64,000 nt of DNA from Pseudomicrostroma phylloplanum (taxonomy: Eukaryota; Basidiomycota; Exobasidiomycetes; Microstromatales): NCBI GenBank assembly GCA_039545275.1, contig BCHS01000011.1, forward strand, positions 248,001 to 312,000, given 5' to 3'. Positions 46,536 to 54,856 of the stretch are shown here, one piece after another. Position numbers and translations under genes: made by a program. The notes beneath the pieces were generated by a model, which was not told the origin of the DNA, did not search any database, and saw only the letters and a list, made by a program, of their open reading frames with translations. The stretch's first letter is position 1; every line of letters starts with the position of its first letter.

Positions 46536-47789
46536 ATGTCAAGTCCACGCACCAGGCACTGGCAGCCAAAATTCAGCGGAAAGGACGCCCGGATGGTCAC
46601 CTCTGAACCACCACTACTCCCTATCACAATGCCCCAGACAAGAAGAGGTGCTTCGACGACAGCTACAACCACAGAGGAGCCCTCCTCGGTGGCCAGGGCC
46701 AATGGAAGTGGCAAACCCAAGGGCAAGGGGAAAGCTACAGCTCTTCCCCAGGTGGCACAGACAGTAAAGCAGCCCGAGGCTGACGACGACGACGACGACC
46801 ACAACAAGGAGGACGACGACGACGAAGAAGACGGTCCTGATGTCGCCGAAAGCGAAGATGACAGCGACGACTCTGGTGACTCAGGCGAAGATGATGAAGA
46901 GGAAGACGACGACGAGGACCTGGAGGACGACGACAGCGACAGCAACGAAGAAGAAGACGAGGCCAGCGACGAGCCAGCCAGCAAACCTAGCACATCTCGT
47001 TTAACCGCGTCCAAAGCACCCACTGCCTCCTCCTCTTCTTCATCCACGGCCCGCCTCGATCCCTCCCTCTTCAAGGCCTACTTCTCCTCTGCCTCTTCCT
47101 CCAACCTCAAGTCCTCTCTCAAGAAGACGGCGCCCCTAGCTCCTCCCACACAAGCCGAGCTGCGCGAAGCGCGCGAGCAACGCAAAGCGATCAAGGTTGC
47201 AAAGAGGCGGCGGGAGGAGCGCCGAGGCGGGGNTGTCAAGGGCAGGGATGGACTTCCGATGAGGCGGTTGGGGGACGGGAGGACTGTCGTGCGCTCCTTG
47301 GACCAGGCGAGCCGTAAAAGTGTTGTTCAGGAAGGAGGAGCAGAAGGACTACAGGAACTACCCAAAGAGCTCTACCTCCCCGCCTCTTCTGCACGGGGAG
47401 GTGCAGCAGAAGGGGACCTGACGAACGCTATTGCTGCGCAAAAGTCGAAGCGCTTCCTCAAGCGCAAACTCGGCACGGGCGTCTCTCCCCTCACACTCTC
47501 GTCCTCCTCCGCTGCAACGCCTGCCTCTAAGAAGAAGAAGGCCGCGACGAGCGCAGACGACCCGCTTGGACTGGAAGACCCGGCCTTCCTGCCCGGTGGA
47601 GAATTCGCGCATCTGGGCAATCTGACGGGCAAGAAGAAGCGGCGGGGCCGCGGTGCTGGTGCTGGAGGAGGAGGAGGAGGAGCGCTAAAGAAGCCCGTGT
47701 CGAAGAGCGACCTCAGGGGGGATGCGCTGAGAGGGCTTCCTGGGAGGATGGGAGGAGCGGCGATGGCCTTCAATCGGAGCGGTCGCTGA
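46536..47789 (+). CDS. Acidic lysine-rich orphan, nucleolar-type composition
   Basis: Single-exon frame of 417 aa from ATG 46536; ATGs at 46594 and 46629 are alternatives, and MPQTRRG at 46629 is plausible. I do not recognise a family. The N-terminal third has an extreme D/E/S run (46780-46970), followed by LDPSLFKAYFSSASSSNLKS, a basic helix (REAREQRKAIKVAKRRREER), GRDGLPMRRLGDGRTVVRSL, KSKRFLKRKLG, and a C-terminal SKSDLRGDALRGLPGRMGG. Alternating acidic and basic blocks are typical of ribosome-assembly factors. It is head-to-head with the NOL8-like gene (142 bases between starts). One codon at 47232-47234 contains the ambiguous base N. Confidence 0.72.
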   Translation: MSSPRTRHWQPKFSGKDARMVTSEPPLLPITMPQTRRGASTTATTTEEPSSVARANGSGKPKGKGKATALPQVAQTVKQPEADDDDDDHNKEDDDDEEDGPDVAESEDDSDDSGDSGEDDEEEDDDEDLEDDDSDSNEEEDEASDEPASKPSTSRLTASKAPTASSSSSSTARLDPSLFKAYFSSASSSNLKSSLKKTAPLAPPTQAELREAREQRKAIKVAKRRREERRGGXVKGRDGLPMRRLGDGRTVVRSLDQASRKSVVQEGGAEGLQELPKELYLPASSARGGAAEGDLTNAIAAQKSKRFLKRKLGTGVSPLTLSSSSAATPASKKKKAATSADDPLGLEDPAFLPGGEFAHLGNLTGKKKRRGRGAGAGGGGGGALKKPVSKSDLRGDALRGLPGRMGGAAMAFNRSGR

Positions 47790-47973
47790 TGCCGCCAGCT
47801 TCACAGCAGCAGAGGGATGGACATGTAGACTGCACCTCTTTTGTCATCAAAATCTCAGTCTCTTCGGATGATAAGCTTCCGTATTGTAGAAAGTCTGAGA
47901 TGCTCTTTCGCAGGTGTGTTGGTACAAAGGTGGCAGACCAATAAGACGTAGTGGTCTCCAAGTGCTGCCCTCT

Positions 47974-50145
47974 TCACTTCTTTTTCCCACCTCCGCCTCC
48001 GCCTCCGCCTCCCTTTCCCCCTCCTTCCGTCGTCTCCTCTCCTGTTCCTCCTCCAGAGGCCGAAGCAGCGGCCTTCTTGGCCGCCTCTGGTCCCAAGTTC
48101 CTCCACCTCCAAGTTGTCTTTTCTCCACTTCCCCTCCCAATGCCACTGCGCCTCTCGGTCTCCACTGCATGGTACACGTCCTGTAGATTGACTCGCTTGC
48201 GGCGCTTCTTCTCCTCTTCCTCCTTGGCGAGGGCACGCTGCGCTAGATCGCCCCAGCCTTGAGGGTTGATCTTTCCGTCGGGACCAGAGGGACTCTCTGC
48301 TCCTCCGGGTCGGGATAGGGGCGTGCCTGCCAGACCGGACGGGGCGAGGGAACGGGCCCAGGGACTGCCGGTACCCGAGGAGGTCGAGGCGCCCGCGGCC
48401 GGTCCGAAGCGCGGCTTGGGGAGCGAGCTGAGCCCGCCTGCCGGTGCTGGCCCTCCGCCGAAGGCAGGAGTCTGGGCTTCACCATTTGCTTCGCCCTTTG
48501 TCTCTCCTTTCATCCGAGTGGGAGTGGAAAAGGCGTTGGTAGAGGAAGCGGAGCCGGTCCCCATCATCATCCACTTTGGAGTAGTGGCCCCTCCTAGCGC
48601 TCGGGCGGCTGTGTTGTTCGCCAATCGTCTACGGACGTCTTCGCTGACATTCTTCGCAGAGAGGGCTTTACCCTTCTTCTTCCCACCAGGTCCATCTCCG
48701 CCGGGCGTGGCCGGCCCGCCTTCGCCCATGGTCTCGTCGCCCTCTCCATCGAGCCCTGCGACACCTCCGGAACCGGATGCCCCACCTTGGCCAGCAGAGT
48801 CTGTGGCAGCAGCAGCCAGCATAGCCTCTCGCTGTCTTTGGGCGCGCTTCCTCCTCGCCTTGACTTCTTCGCCCCGATCTGCCTTTTCAATCGCTGTGAG
48901 CCACTTGGAGGGATCGGAAAGTAGCTCTTGATGATACATTGCTTTTCGCTTCTTCCTCGACGTACCCTCCATCTCATCGTCGCCCGACTCGTGCAGCGGA
49001 GGAGGGCGCTCGTGAGTCGTCCAGCATCTCTGACGACTCGAGGCGATCATGTTCTCCAGCAGATTGCGGAAGCGTATCCGAGCTGCTGTAGATAGGGTTG
49101 AGAGAACGTCTGGCTCCACGCCGAGCTCGTGAGTGGAGGCGATGGAGTGTACGAAAGACGCCAGAGGGTAAAGCTGTAGGTAGGGAAGAGATGAGATGGG
49201 AGGTTGCGGGTTCTGGCCCTGACTGCCAGAGGGGTAAGCAGAAGTAAGACCTGAGCCGGACGCCATTGACCGTTGCGCATTGTAATCTGCAGGTCCCATG
49301 CCTGGATGATGCTGGGGGTCTCTCCCTCTCATGGCCTCTTCTTCTGCTCTCAAGTCAATGCCGCTTCCACCTAGCACGTCCATCACTTGCTTAGCATCTT
49401 GCGGATCATCGCGTCCACTACTAGCCTGTTGTGATTGTTGCTGTGATTGTTGTTGTGGTGGTGGCTGCTGCTGCTGCTGCTGCTGTTGTTGACCGCCCCA
49501 AGGTGTAGACAGTGCTGGTGTCTCCGGAGGAGCTCCACTCGCAGCTCTACTTGCTGCAGGACTAGAAGCGGCTTGTGTATTTGTAGCTGAAGGCGCCGTG
49601 TTCGATTGAGAAGGTCGATGAACGGGAGTTGAGGCGCCGGCAGGACCATTGCTTGGTTGATGTGAGGATCCGCTCTGGCCTTGATAGGTATACCCTGAGT
49701 AAGGCGGAGCGTTTGCTCCACCCCACATAGAGGAAGAGGGGGCGGGAGAAAGAGATGCTGCGTTGCTATTCCACTGCTGCTGATGATTGCTATAAGATCC
49801 TGTAGGGGGATATTGGTAACCTCCTTCCCCCCCGCTTCCCCCAACACCTTGTTGTTGCCCTGTCGGCGGCATGCCGGGGTATGAGAACGGGATCGGCTTC
49901 TGCTGAGGCGACATACCACCAGCACTGTGCCCTCCCATGCTTGGTCTCCTCACGCCCGGCTGAGGCGGTCCCATGCTCGTCTGGTAAGGGTATCCGCCCG
50001 GTAGAGGCATGCCGGGACGAGCGTGGTTGGGATGACCTCCATTCTGCCCAAGTGCGCCAGGCGGTTGAGAGGGGCCTGGTGAGGGTGATGGAGCTGAAAA
50101 GGAGCCGGCTCTGCTGTTGCCATGACTACCTGGCAGCTGAGCCAT
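47974..50145 (-). CDS. TAF4: TFIID subunit TAF4
   Basis: Single-exon frame of 723 aa. The N-terminal 250 residues are Q/P/G/S-rich with a poly-Q run. The TAF4 signature starts at about residue 252: DVLGGSGIDLRAEEEAMRGR (compare DALLSAGVDLRAEEE in the family), and the conserved C-terminal histone-fold/CCTD region follows: RFRNLLENMIASSRQRCW, YHQELLSDPSKWLTAIEKAD, KNVSEDVRRRLANNTAARAL and VNLQDVYHAVETERRSGIGR. Fungal TAF4 pairs with TAF12 in TFIID for RNA polymerase II initiation. The very end is G-rich then K-rich. It is head-to-head with a small coiled-coil gene. Confidence 0.9.
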   Translation of the reverse strand: MAQLPGSHGNSRAGSFSAPSPSPGPSQPPGALGQNGGHPNHARPGMPLPGGYPYQTSMGPPQPGVRRPSMGGHSAGGMSPQQKPIPFSYPGMPPTGQQQGVGGSGGEGGYQYPPTGSYSNHQQQWNSNAASLSPAPSSSMWGGANAPPYSGYTYQGQSGSSHQPSNGPAGASTPVHRPSQSNTAPSATNTQAASSPAASRAASGAPPETPALSTPWGGQQQQQQQQQPPPQQQSQQQSQQASSGRDDPQDAKQVMDVLGGSGIDLRAEEEAMRGRDPQHHPGMGPADYNAQRSMASGSGLTSAYPSGSQGQNPQPPISSLPYLQLYPLASFVHSIASTHELGVEPDVLSTLSTAARIRFRNLLENMIASSRQRCWTTHERPPPLHESGDDEMEGTSRKKRKAMYHQELLSDPSKWLTAIEKADRGEEVKARRKRAQRQREAMLAAAATDSAGQGGASGSGGVAGLDGEGDETMGEGGPATPGGDGPGGKKKGKALSAKNVSEDVRRRLANNTAARALGGATTPKWMMMGTGSASSTNAFSTPTRMKGETKGEANGEAQTPAFGGGPAPAGGLSSLPKPRFGPAAGASTSSGTGSPWARSLAPSGLAGTPLSRPGGAESPSGPDGKINPQGWGDLAQRALAKEEEEKKRRKRVNLQDVYHAVETERRSGIGRGSGEKTTWRWRNLGPEAAKKAAASASGGGTGEETTEGGGKGGGGGGGGGKKK
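49464..49485 (-). repeat. CAG/CTG trinucleotide repeat coding poly-Q in TAF4
   Basis: About seven GCT units (CAG on the coding strand) extend into further CAA/CAG codons, coding a nine-glutamine run. The tract is likely length-variable. Confidence 0.85.
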
Positions 50146-50776
50146 GCTTGTCTCCAGTCGAGCAGGGAATTAAGGCAGAAGGGAGGTAGGCGGGAGCGCA
50201 ACCTCTTCCTTTCCTTGCCGCGAGGCCGTCTCGCGACCTGTCCTGCTCAGTGGCAGCTCTATACCACGCAGTCAGCACCTGGACAAGACAACTTGACGAT
50301 GTAGGCTAGCCGACGGGGTCGTGAAGAGGGCAACGCGTGTCTCGTTGGGTAGGGAAGGTCGGTCCAGGTGGATCGGGCTAGCGTGCGACGGAGAAGCGCC
50401 ACGTTACGCTTGCGTGGAAGTCGGGCGTGAGCAGAGGGCGGACGATGAAGACACGGTGGACCACGATCAGATGCCTGGGATGTACGTTGAGGACCACGCT
50501 GCCAACGAGCGAGTAGGGAGGGGAGAAGGGATGAGCGAGAGTGGAGGAAGCCCGGAAGGGAGAGGCATTCGGGTATCGTGTGCGATGGGCGGCAGTGGCC
50601 GAAGGATGAAAAGGCAGGGCGAGCGCGGTGCGTGCGTGTGCGGGTGAAGCTCCTTCCGCCTCAGACGCAGACCAGGAGCTTCGTGCCGCCCACCACAGAG
50701 AGGCTCACCCGTAGACACCTCCCCCCTCTACGCCTCGCATCTGGTCATCCTCAGCATCGATACTCGACGACGTCAC
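50146..50776. promoter_or_regulatory. Divergent promoter region TAF4 / small coiled-coil gene
   Basis: 631 bases, GC-rich, with a GT-rich tract at about 50630-50643. No coding frame with family features was seen. Confidence 0.5.
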
Positions 50777-51307
50777 ATGTGAGATCAGACTGTAGCACCC
50801 TCCGTACCATTCGAGCTTGAAGCACCTCATACTCACCTCTCCCAACCCCTCCTCACCCAGGTCTCAGAGTCAAGAGGCGGCCCCCTCGCTTATTCAGCGG
50901 TACTCTCAGCACAGTCCACAAGACCATCCCACAGACGGGGCTAACACCACGGGACAGGCGAGTAGTATCTGCACAGATTAGCCGCCCTTGCAGCATCTCA
51001 CACTTCCTCTCCTCGCTCCCTCTTTTCCTTACAGACGCCAGCCTCGGCAGTGGAAATCCTTGCCGCCAGCCTACCTACCCAGCCCACTTCTTCCCAAGCA
51101 GACAAGAACTCCTTTATCCTCTCTGCTACCTCCTCTCTCACCTCTCTCCGCACTTCATCCCACCAACTCTCGGAAGAGCTCAAGGCTGAGAAGCAACGGG
51201 TCAGTGAAGCCAAGGCCAAAGTCGATCAGGCTCGATTGGAATTGGAGAATAGGAGGCTAGAGGAGATGGAATTGCAAGAGGAGATTAGGAGAGAATCTTC
51301 AGAATAA
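50777..51307 (+). CDS. Small coiled-coil protein; split start codon and GC-AG intron
   Basis: Proposed 123 aa from exons 50777-50778 (the AT of the start codon), 50861-50957 and 51035-51307. Intron 1 has donor GTGAGATC and acceptor CACCCAG, so ATG forms across the junction and gives MSQSQEAAPSLIQRYSQ. Intron 2 begins GCGAGT and ends TTACAG. No in-frame ATG exists in the second or most of the third exon, and this is the model that keeps the frame open. The C-terminal 70 residues are a strong heptad-type coiled coil (SSHQLSEELKAEKQRVSEAK through LELENRRLEEMELQEEIRRE). There is faint similarity to the THOC5/THOC7 coiled coil, but I do not assign a family. FAD1 starts 105 bases downstream. Confidence 0.62.
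50779..50860 (+). other. Intron splitting the start codon (AT|G)
   Basis: GTGAGATC...CCTCACCCAG; removal places AT next to GTCTCAG, making ATGTCTCAG. The unspliced ATG at 50777 is followed at once by TGA, so only spliced mRNA could encode the protein. Confidence 0.6.
50958..51034 (+). other. GC-AG intron in the small coiled-coil gene
   Basis: CAG then GCGAGTAGTATC, acceptor TTCCTTACAG. The splice joins NTTGQ to TPASAVEIL in phase 0. The nearest GT (GTAGTA, 4 bases on) shifts the frame. Confidence 0.65.
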
Positions 51308-51412
51308 TCGCAGCCCGCCTGAGGCATTGCGGGCTTAACGTCGAGCAGCCGCCTCTGCAACAGCCTTGATAGCTATACGTCGCTATTACATATACACCCC
51401 GCCAGCTACAGC

Positions 51413-52688
51413 ATGGCACCTTCAACTTCCTCGGTCTCGGCCTCGGATCCTTCCTCCTCATCCTCCTCTTCGATAGAAATCACGACGGGCTGGTTGGACT
51501 CCGTCGATGCAGTTTATCATCTCTTTGAGAGTCCAGAACTGAGCAGTCGTTACCCCTCTCTAGCTGCCAAGGTCAAGGACGGTGTGAGGCTCTGCGAAGA
51601 AGTCGTCACAGAGCTCGGACTCCAACATTGCGCACTCAGCTTCAACGGCGGCAAAGACTGCACAGTCATTGTGCACATGCTAGCAGCAGTGTTACGAAGG
51701 TTATCAGGCCTCTCCCAACCTTTTGGTTCGTCTTCCGCCGGGGCTACTTCGACCGAAGACCCGCTAGTCTCCCTACCAACGGTGTACATCACTTGTCCCT
51801 CGCCCTTTAGCATCCTCGAGTCCTTCATCCGGGCATCTCAAGTGCGGTATAATCTCGATCTGGTCACGGTTCCCGGCGATATGAAGGATGGGCTGGTAGA
51901 ATACTTCGATGGCGGTGGAGAGGCCGGTGTACCCCCGTTGGAATCGAGGCGAGGAGAGGAAGGTCAGGAGAGGCGGAGAACAGTCGATGGCAGGCCGAAG
52001 AGGGGTATCAAGGCCATCTTCATTGGCACTAGGCGGACAGATCCAATGGGTGGTGAGTCTAGCGTGGTCAACTGGAGATAAAGCAGCCGACCCCAGTGGT
52101 ACTGATCGTATCATAACTCGTTCCTTCGCCTACTGCTTCCCAGACACTCTCACCCCGCGGAAATGGACTGACCCGTCATGGCCAACGGTGGAGCGGATCC
52201 ACCCAATTCTGGACTGGGACTACGCCGACGTCTGGGAATTCTTGAGGTGTCCGGCACTGGGCCATACTCCCACCGGATCCACGCATCGGAGCGTGGGCTC
52301 CCGGCAATCGACAGAGCGGGATCGGCGGACGACGGCAAAGGACGAAGAGGACGGGTATGGGACTGCCGGCGGTGGAGAGGAGGGCGTGCCGTATTGTCGT
52401 CTCTACGATGAAGGGTGAGTAGCGATACCTTGTAGAAGCTCATGGCTTCCGTAGCTTATGTCGCTGGTAGCTGACGAAACATGCGCTTTCCGCACCACGA
52501 TCAGGTTCACCTCACTGGGTAGCACATTCAATACCTTTCCGAATCCTCTGCTTCAGCTCGGAGGAGGGGAGAAAAGTGCCCCCAATGGTGACGGGCACAG
52601 CAGTGACGGCGGCGGCTTCAGGCCAGCCTGGCAATTAAAGGATGGCAGTTCCGAGAGGGCTGGCAGGGGGGACAAGAGCAAGAAGTAA
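51413..52688 (+). CDS. FAD1: FAD synthetase (FMN adenylyltransferase)
   Basis: Predicted 364 aa from exons 51413-52052, 52144-52414 and 52505-52688. PAPS-reductase-like adenylation domain: ALSFNGGKDCTVIVHMLAAV (P-loop NGGKDC), VYITCPSPFSILESFI, KAIFIGTRRTDPMGDTLTPR, WPTVERIHPILDWDYADVWE followed by FLR, and VPYCRLYDEGFTSLGSTFNT. It transfers AMP from ATP to FMN, giving FAD, in the cytosol (and possibly mitochondria). The usual Y of DxGYTSLG is F here. A 40-residue low-complexity insertion (HTPTGSTHRSVGSRQST and on) separates WEFLR from VPYC; the family usually has only a few residues there. It might be an unspliced region, but no consensus donor is seen. Confidence 0.95.
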
Positions 52689-52884
52689 GCCAAGGCGAGG
52701 GCACTCTGCGATAGCGGACGAGCCCCGGGTCATGACCACGCACGACTGAGCGTAGAATTCTGGCGCGTGATGTTGCCGGCCGGAGACATTGATAATGTGG
52801 CACTGCGTTGTGTGTGTAGAAAATACAAATTTGTGTGACCCGCAACCCCAGAGCATGACCGTGGTCTTTGGGCTAACCTCATCC

Positions 52885-54711
52885 TTACACTCCCACCATC
52901 CTGCTGCTCCCCTTCTTGACCTTGCCTGCCCTGCCGTCCCCCGCCCGCTTCTCCGCTTCTCTCTCCCTCTTTCTCCCCTTCTCCTTGTTCCTCCTCTCCT
53001 TCTCACCAAACCCACCATCCGCCATCTCCATGCTAGCCACCCTCTTTGCACTCCCCACGCTCCCAAGCATACGCAACACCCTCTCCTCGGGGAACTCGAG
53101 TTCCCTCAACTGCAATCCAATCTTCCCCTCGATACCCTGCAGCACCGCCACGTCCCTCTCTCCTACAAAGCTGAGCGCCCAGCCCACTTTGCCCGCTCGG
53201 GCTGTTCGGCCGACACGATGTAGGTAGTCCTCCCATGCGAGGGGCAAGTCGAAGTTAACCACCATTTCCACCTGCGGGATGTCCAGCCCACGCGAAGCCA
53301 CGTCCGTCGCGACGAGGATGTGTCTTGCTGGGTCTCTCCTAAACTTTTGCAGGTTCGCCAGACGGGTGGGTTGTGAGAGGTGAGAGTGGAGAGAGATGGC
53401 TGGGAGGGAGAGTTCGCGGAGGGTACGGGTGAGGAGCTCGGCGGATTGACAGCGAGAGACGAAGATGATCGTGGGGGGTACGCGCTTGAAGGACGTGCCT
53501 TCGGATGAGATGAATTCAGACTCGCTGTCCGAGGCGGAAGAGTAGTCTAGATCTAGCGATTCCTCTCCTGCTGAGGATGAGGAAGCGACGGAGGAGGCAT
53601 CGTCTTCGTCGTCCGCCTCTTCTTCTTCATCCTCTTCATCGCCCACTTGCGTACCGATGTCCTCGTCTTCGTCTTCTTGTACTTCAGACAGAGAGTCTCC
53701 TGCTCCGTTCGATGCTTTCCGTCTGCTCCCACCAACTCTATGTGATCTCCGATCGCTGGGAGGATGTGTGAGGAGGTGATAGAGGTACACCTCTCTGACG
53801 TGCGTAGGCACAAAGATGTACCTCTGCCTCAAATTCTTGGGCGTCTTTGCGTCAAACTCAATCTTCTCCACCTTGATCCCCCTGCCCTTTCCCTCCTTGG
53901 CCTCTGCTAGCCTCTTCTCGGCCAGGACTTCAATCTCCTTTGTCAAGGTAGCAGAGAAGAGAAGTGTCTGCCTCTTCTCCGAGCTAGGCAAGACACCCAT
54001 GATATAGCCAAGCGCCTCAGCAAAAGTAGGTGTGAGTAGCCGGTCCGCCTCGTCTAGTACGAGGAACTTGCACCTGTCCAGCCCCCACTCCTGCTGACCA
54101 CCACTGCGCAACAGGTCCCACAGCCGGCCTGGCGTGGCGACGACGATGTGCGGTCTGCCGTGAGCGAGCTCGGTGGCCTGCTTCATCATGTCCATACCTC
54201 CCAGCACGAGGGAGATCTTGATTCCCATCCTTGCTCCTTGGGCCAGTGCGAGGAACTGCTCGTAGAGCTGGAGAGCCAGCTCTCGTGTGGGCGTGAGGAT
54301 GAGGGAGTGCCCGCCGACCGGGTCTTGTACGAGGGAGTGAAGGATGGGGAGAGCGAAGCAGAGCGTCTTTCCTGTTCCTGTGGGAGAGCCACCTATCAGA
54401 TCTGAGCCAGAGAGAATAGTAGGGATGGTGAGGGACTGGATGGGCGTCGGGACTGTGAGGGCCAGGTGTGAGAGGGCACGCAGGAGAGCTGGAGACAGGT
54501 GGAGAGAGGCAAAGTTGCGGTGGACCGGCGGGGCTGCCGCTGAGGGCGAGGAATCTGCGCCCATTTTGGACATGGAAGCCTTTGACGACGAAGCCTGTGG
54601 CGACGATCTGGAGGTCATCGCAGCCATACCAAATGATGATGAGGAGGGATGATGTTCAACTTTGGTCATGTCATGGTTCAGAAGCAGACACTTGGCTCCG
54701 AGGTGGCCCAT
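52885..54711 (-). CDS. DBP8: ATP-dependent RNA helicase DBP8 (DDX49), 40S biogenesis
   Basis: Single-exon frame of 608 aa from ATG 54711; an ATG at 54669 (MTKVEHH) is an alternative. Motifs: Q motif LALTVPTPIQSLTIPTIL, SPTGTGKT, TPTRELALQ, ATPGRLWDLL, LDEADRLLTP, LFSATLTKEI, TIIFVSRCQSAELLTRTL, ILVATDVASRGLDIPQVE, LHRVGRTARAGKVGWALSFV. The NFDLP and HRVGRTARAG spacing fits Dbp8, a nucleolar helicase of early 18S rRNA processing. Compared with yeast Dbp8 (431 aa) it carries a strongly acidic/serine-rich insertion of about 95 residues between the two RecA lobes (QEDEDEDIGTQVGDEEDEEE onward). It is head-to-head with RRP7. Confidence 0.95.
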   Translation of the reverse strand: MGHLGAKCLLLNHDMTKVEHHPSSSSFGMAAMTSRSSPQASSSKASMSKMGADSSPSAAAPPVHRNFASLHLSPALLRALSHLALTVPTPIQSLTIPTILSGSDLIGGSPTGTGKTLCFALPILHSLVQDPVGGHSLILTPTRELALQLYEQFLALAQGARMGIKISLVLGGMDMMKQATELAHGRPHIVVATPGRLWDLLRSGGQQEWGLDRCKFLVLDEADRLLTPTFAEALGYIMGVLPSSEKRQTLLFSATLTKEIEVLAEKRLAEAKEGKGRGIKVEKIEFDAKTPKNLRQRYIFVPTHVREVYLYHLLTHPPSDRRSHRVGGSRRKASNGAGDSLSEVQEDEDEDIGTQVGDEEDEEEEADDEDDASSVASSSSAGEESLDLDYSSASDSESEFISSEGTSFKRVPPTIIFVSRCQSAELLTRTLRELSLPAISLHSHLSQPTRLANLQKFRRDPARHILVATDVASRGLDIPQVEMVVNFDLPLAWEDYLHRVGRTARAGKVGWALSFVGERDVAVLQGIEGKIGLQLRELEFPEERVLRMLGSVGSAKRVASMEMADGGFGEKERRNKEKGRKREREAEKRAGDGRAGKVKKGSSRMVGV

Positions 54712-54856
54712 CTTTGACTTGAGCCACTTCCGTCTCGGCGGGGAAAATCAAAAATTTCAAAGGCGCCCGATCCGCCCGGTGCAAGTCAAGTGCCGATCAC
54801 TCCTTCCTAGGCTACCAATCAGTCACTCATCCTTCCTCCGAGAGAGTAGATCTATC
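54712..54856. promoter_or_regulatory. Bidirectional promoter DBP8 / RRP7 with RRPE-like element
   Basis: Only 145 bases separate the two starts. It contains AAAATTTCA at 54751-54759 within an A/T-rich island (gaaaatcaaaaatttcaaa), resembling the yeast rRNA-processing element, and a GGATGAG (minus strand, about 54828) like the PAC core. Both genes act in 40S assembly. Confidence 0.6.

Noticed and set aside
47233..47233. Ambiguous base N as a possible frameshift
   Set aside because: Frame continues unchanged on both sides with consistent composition; treated as a single uncalled base.
39188..52688. Flavin cluster (FLX1 carrier, FAD1 synthetase)
   Set aside because: The two genes are 11 kb apart with several unrelated genes between; co-location looks coincidental.
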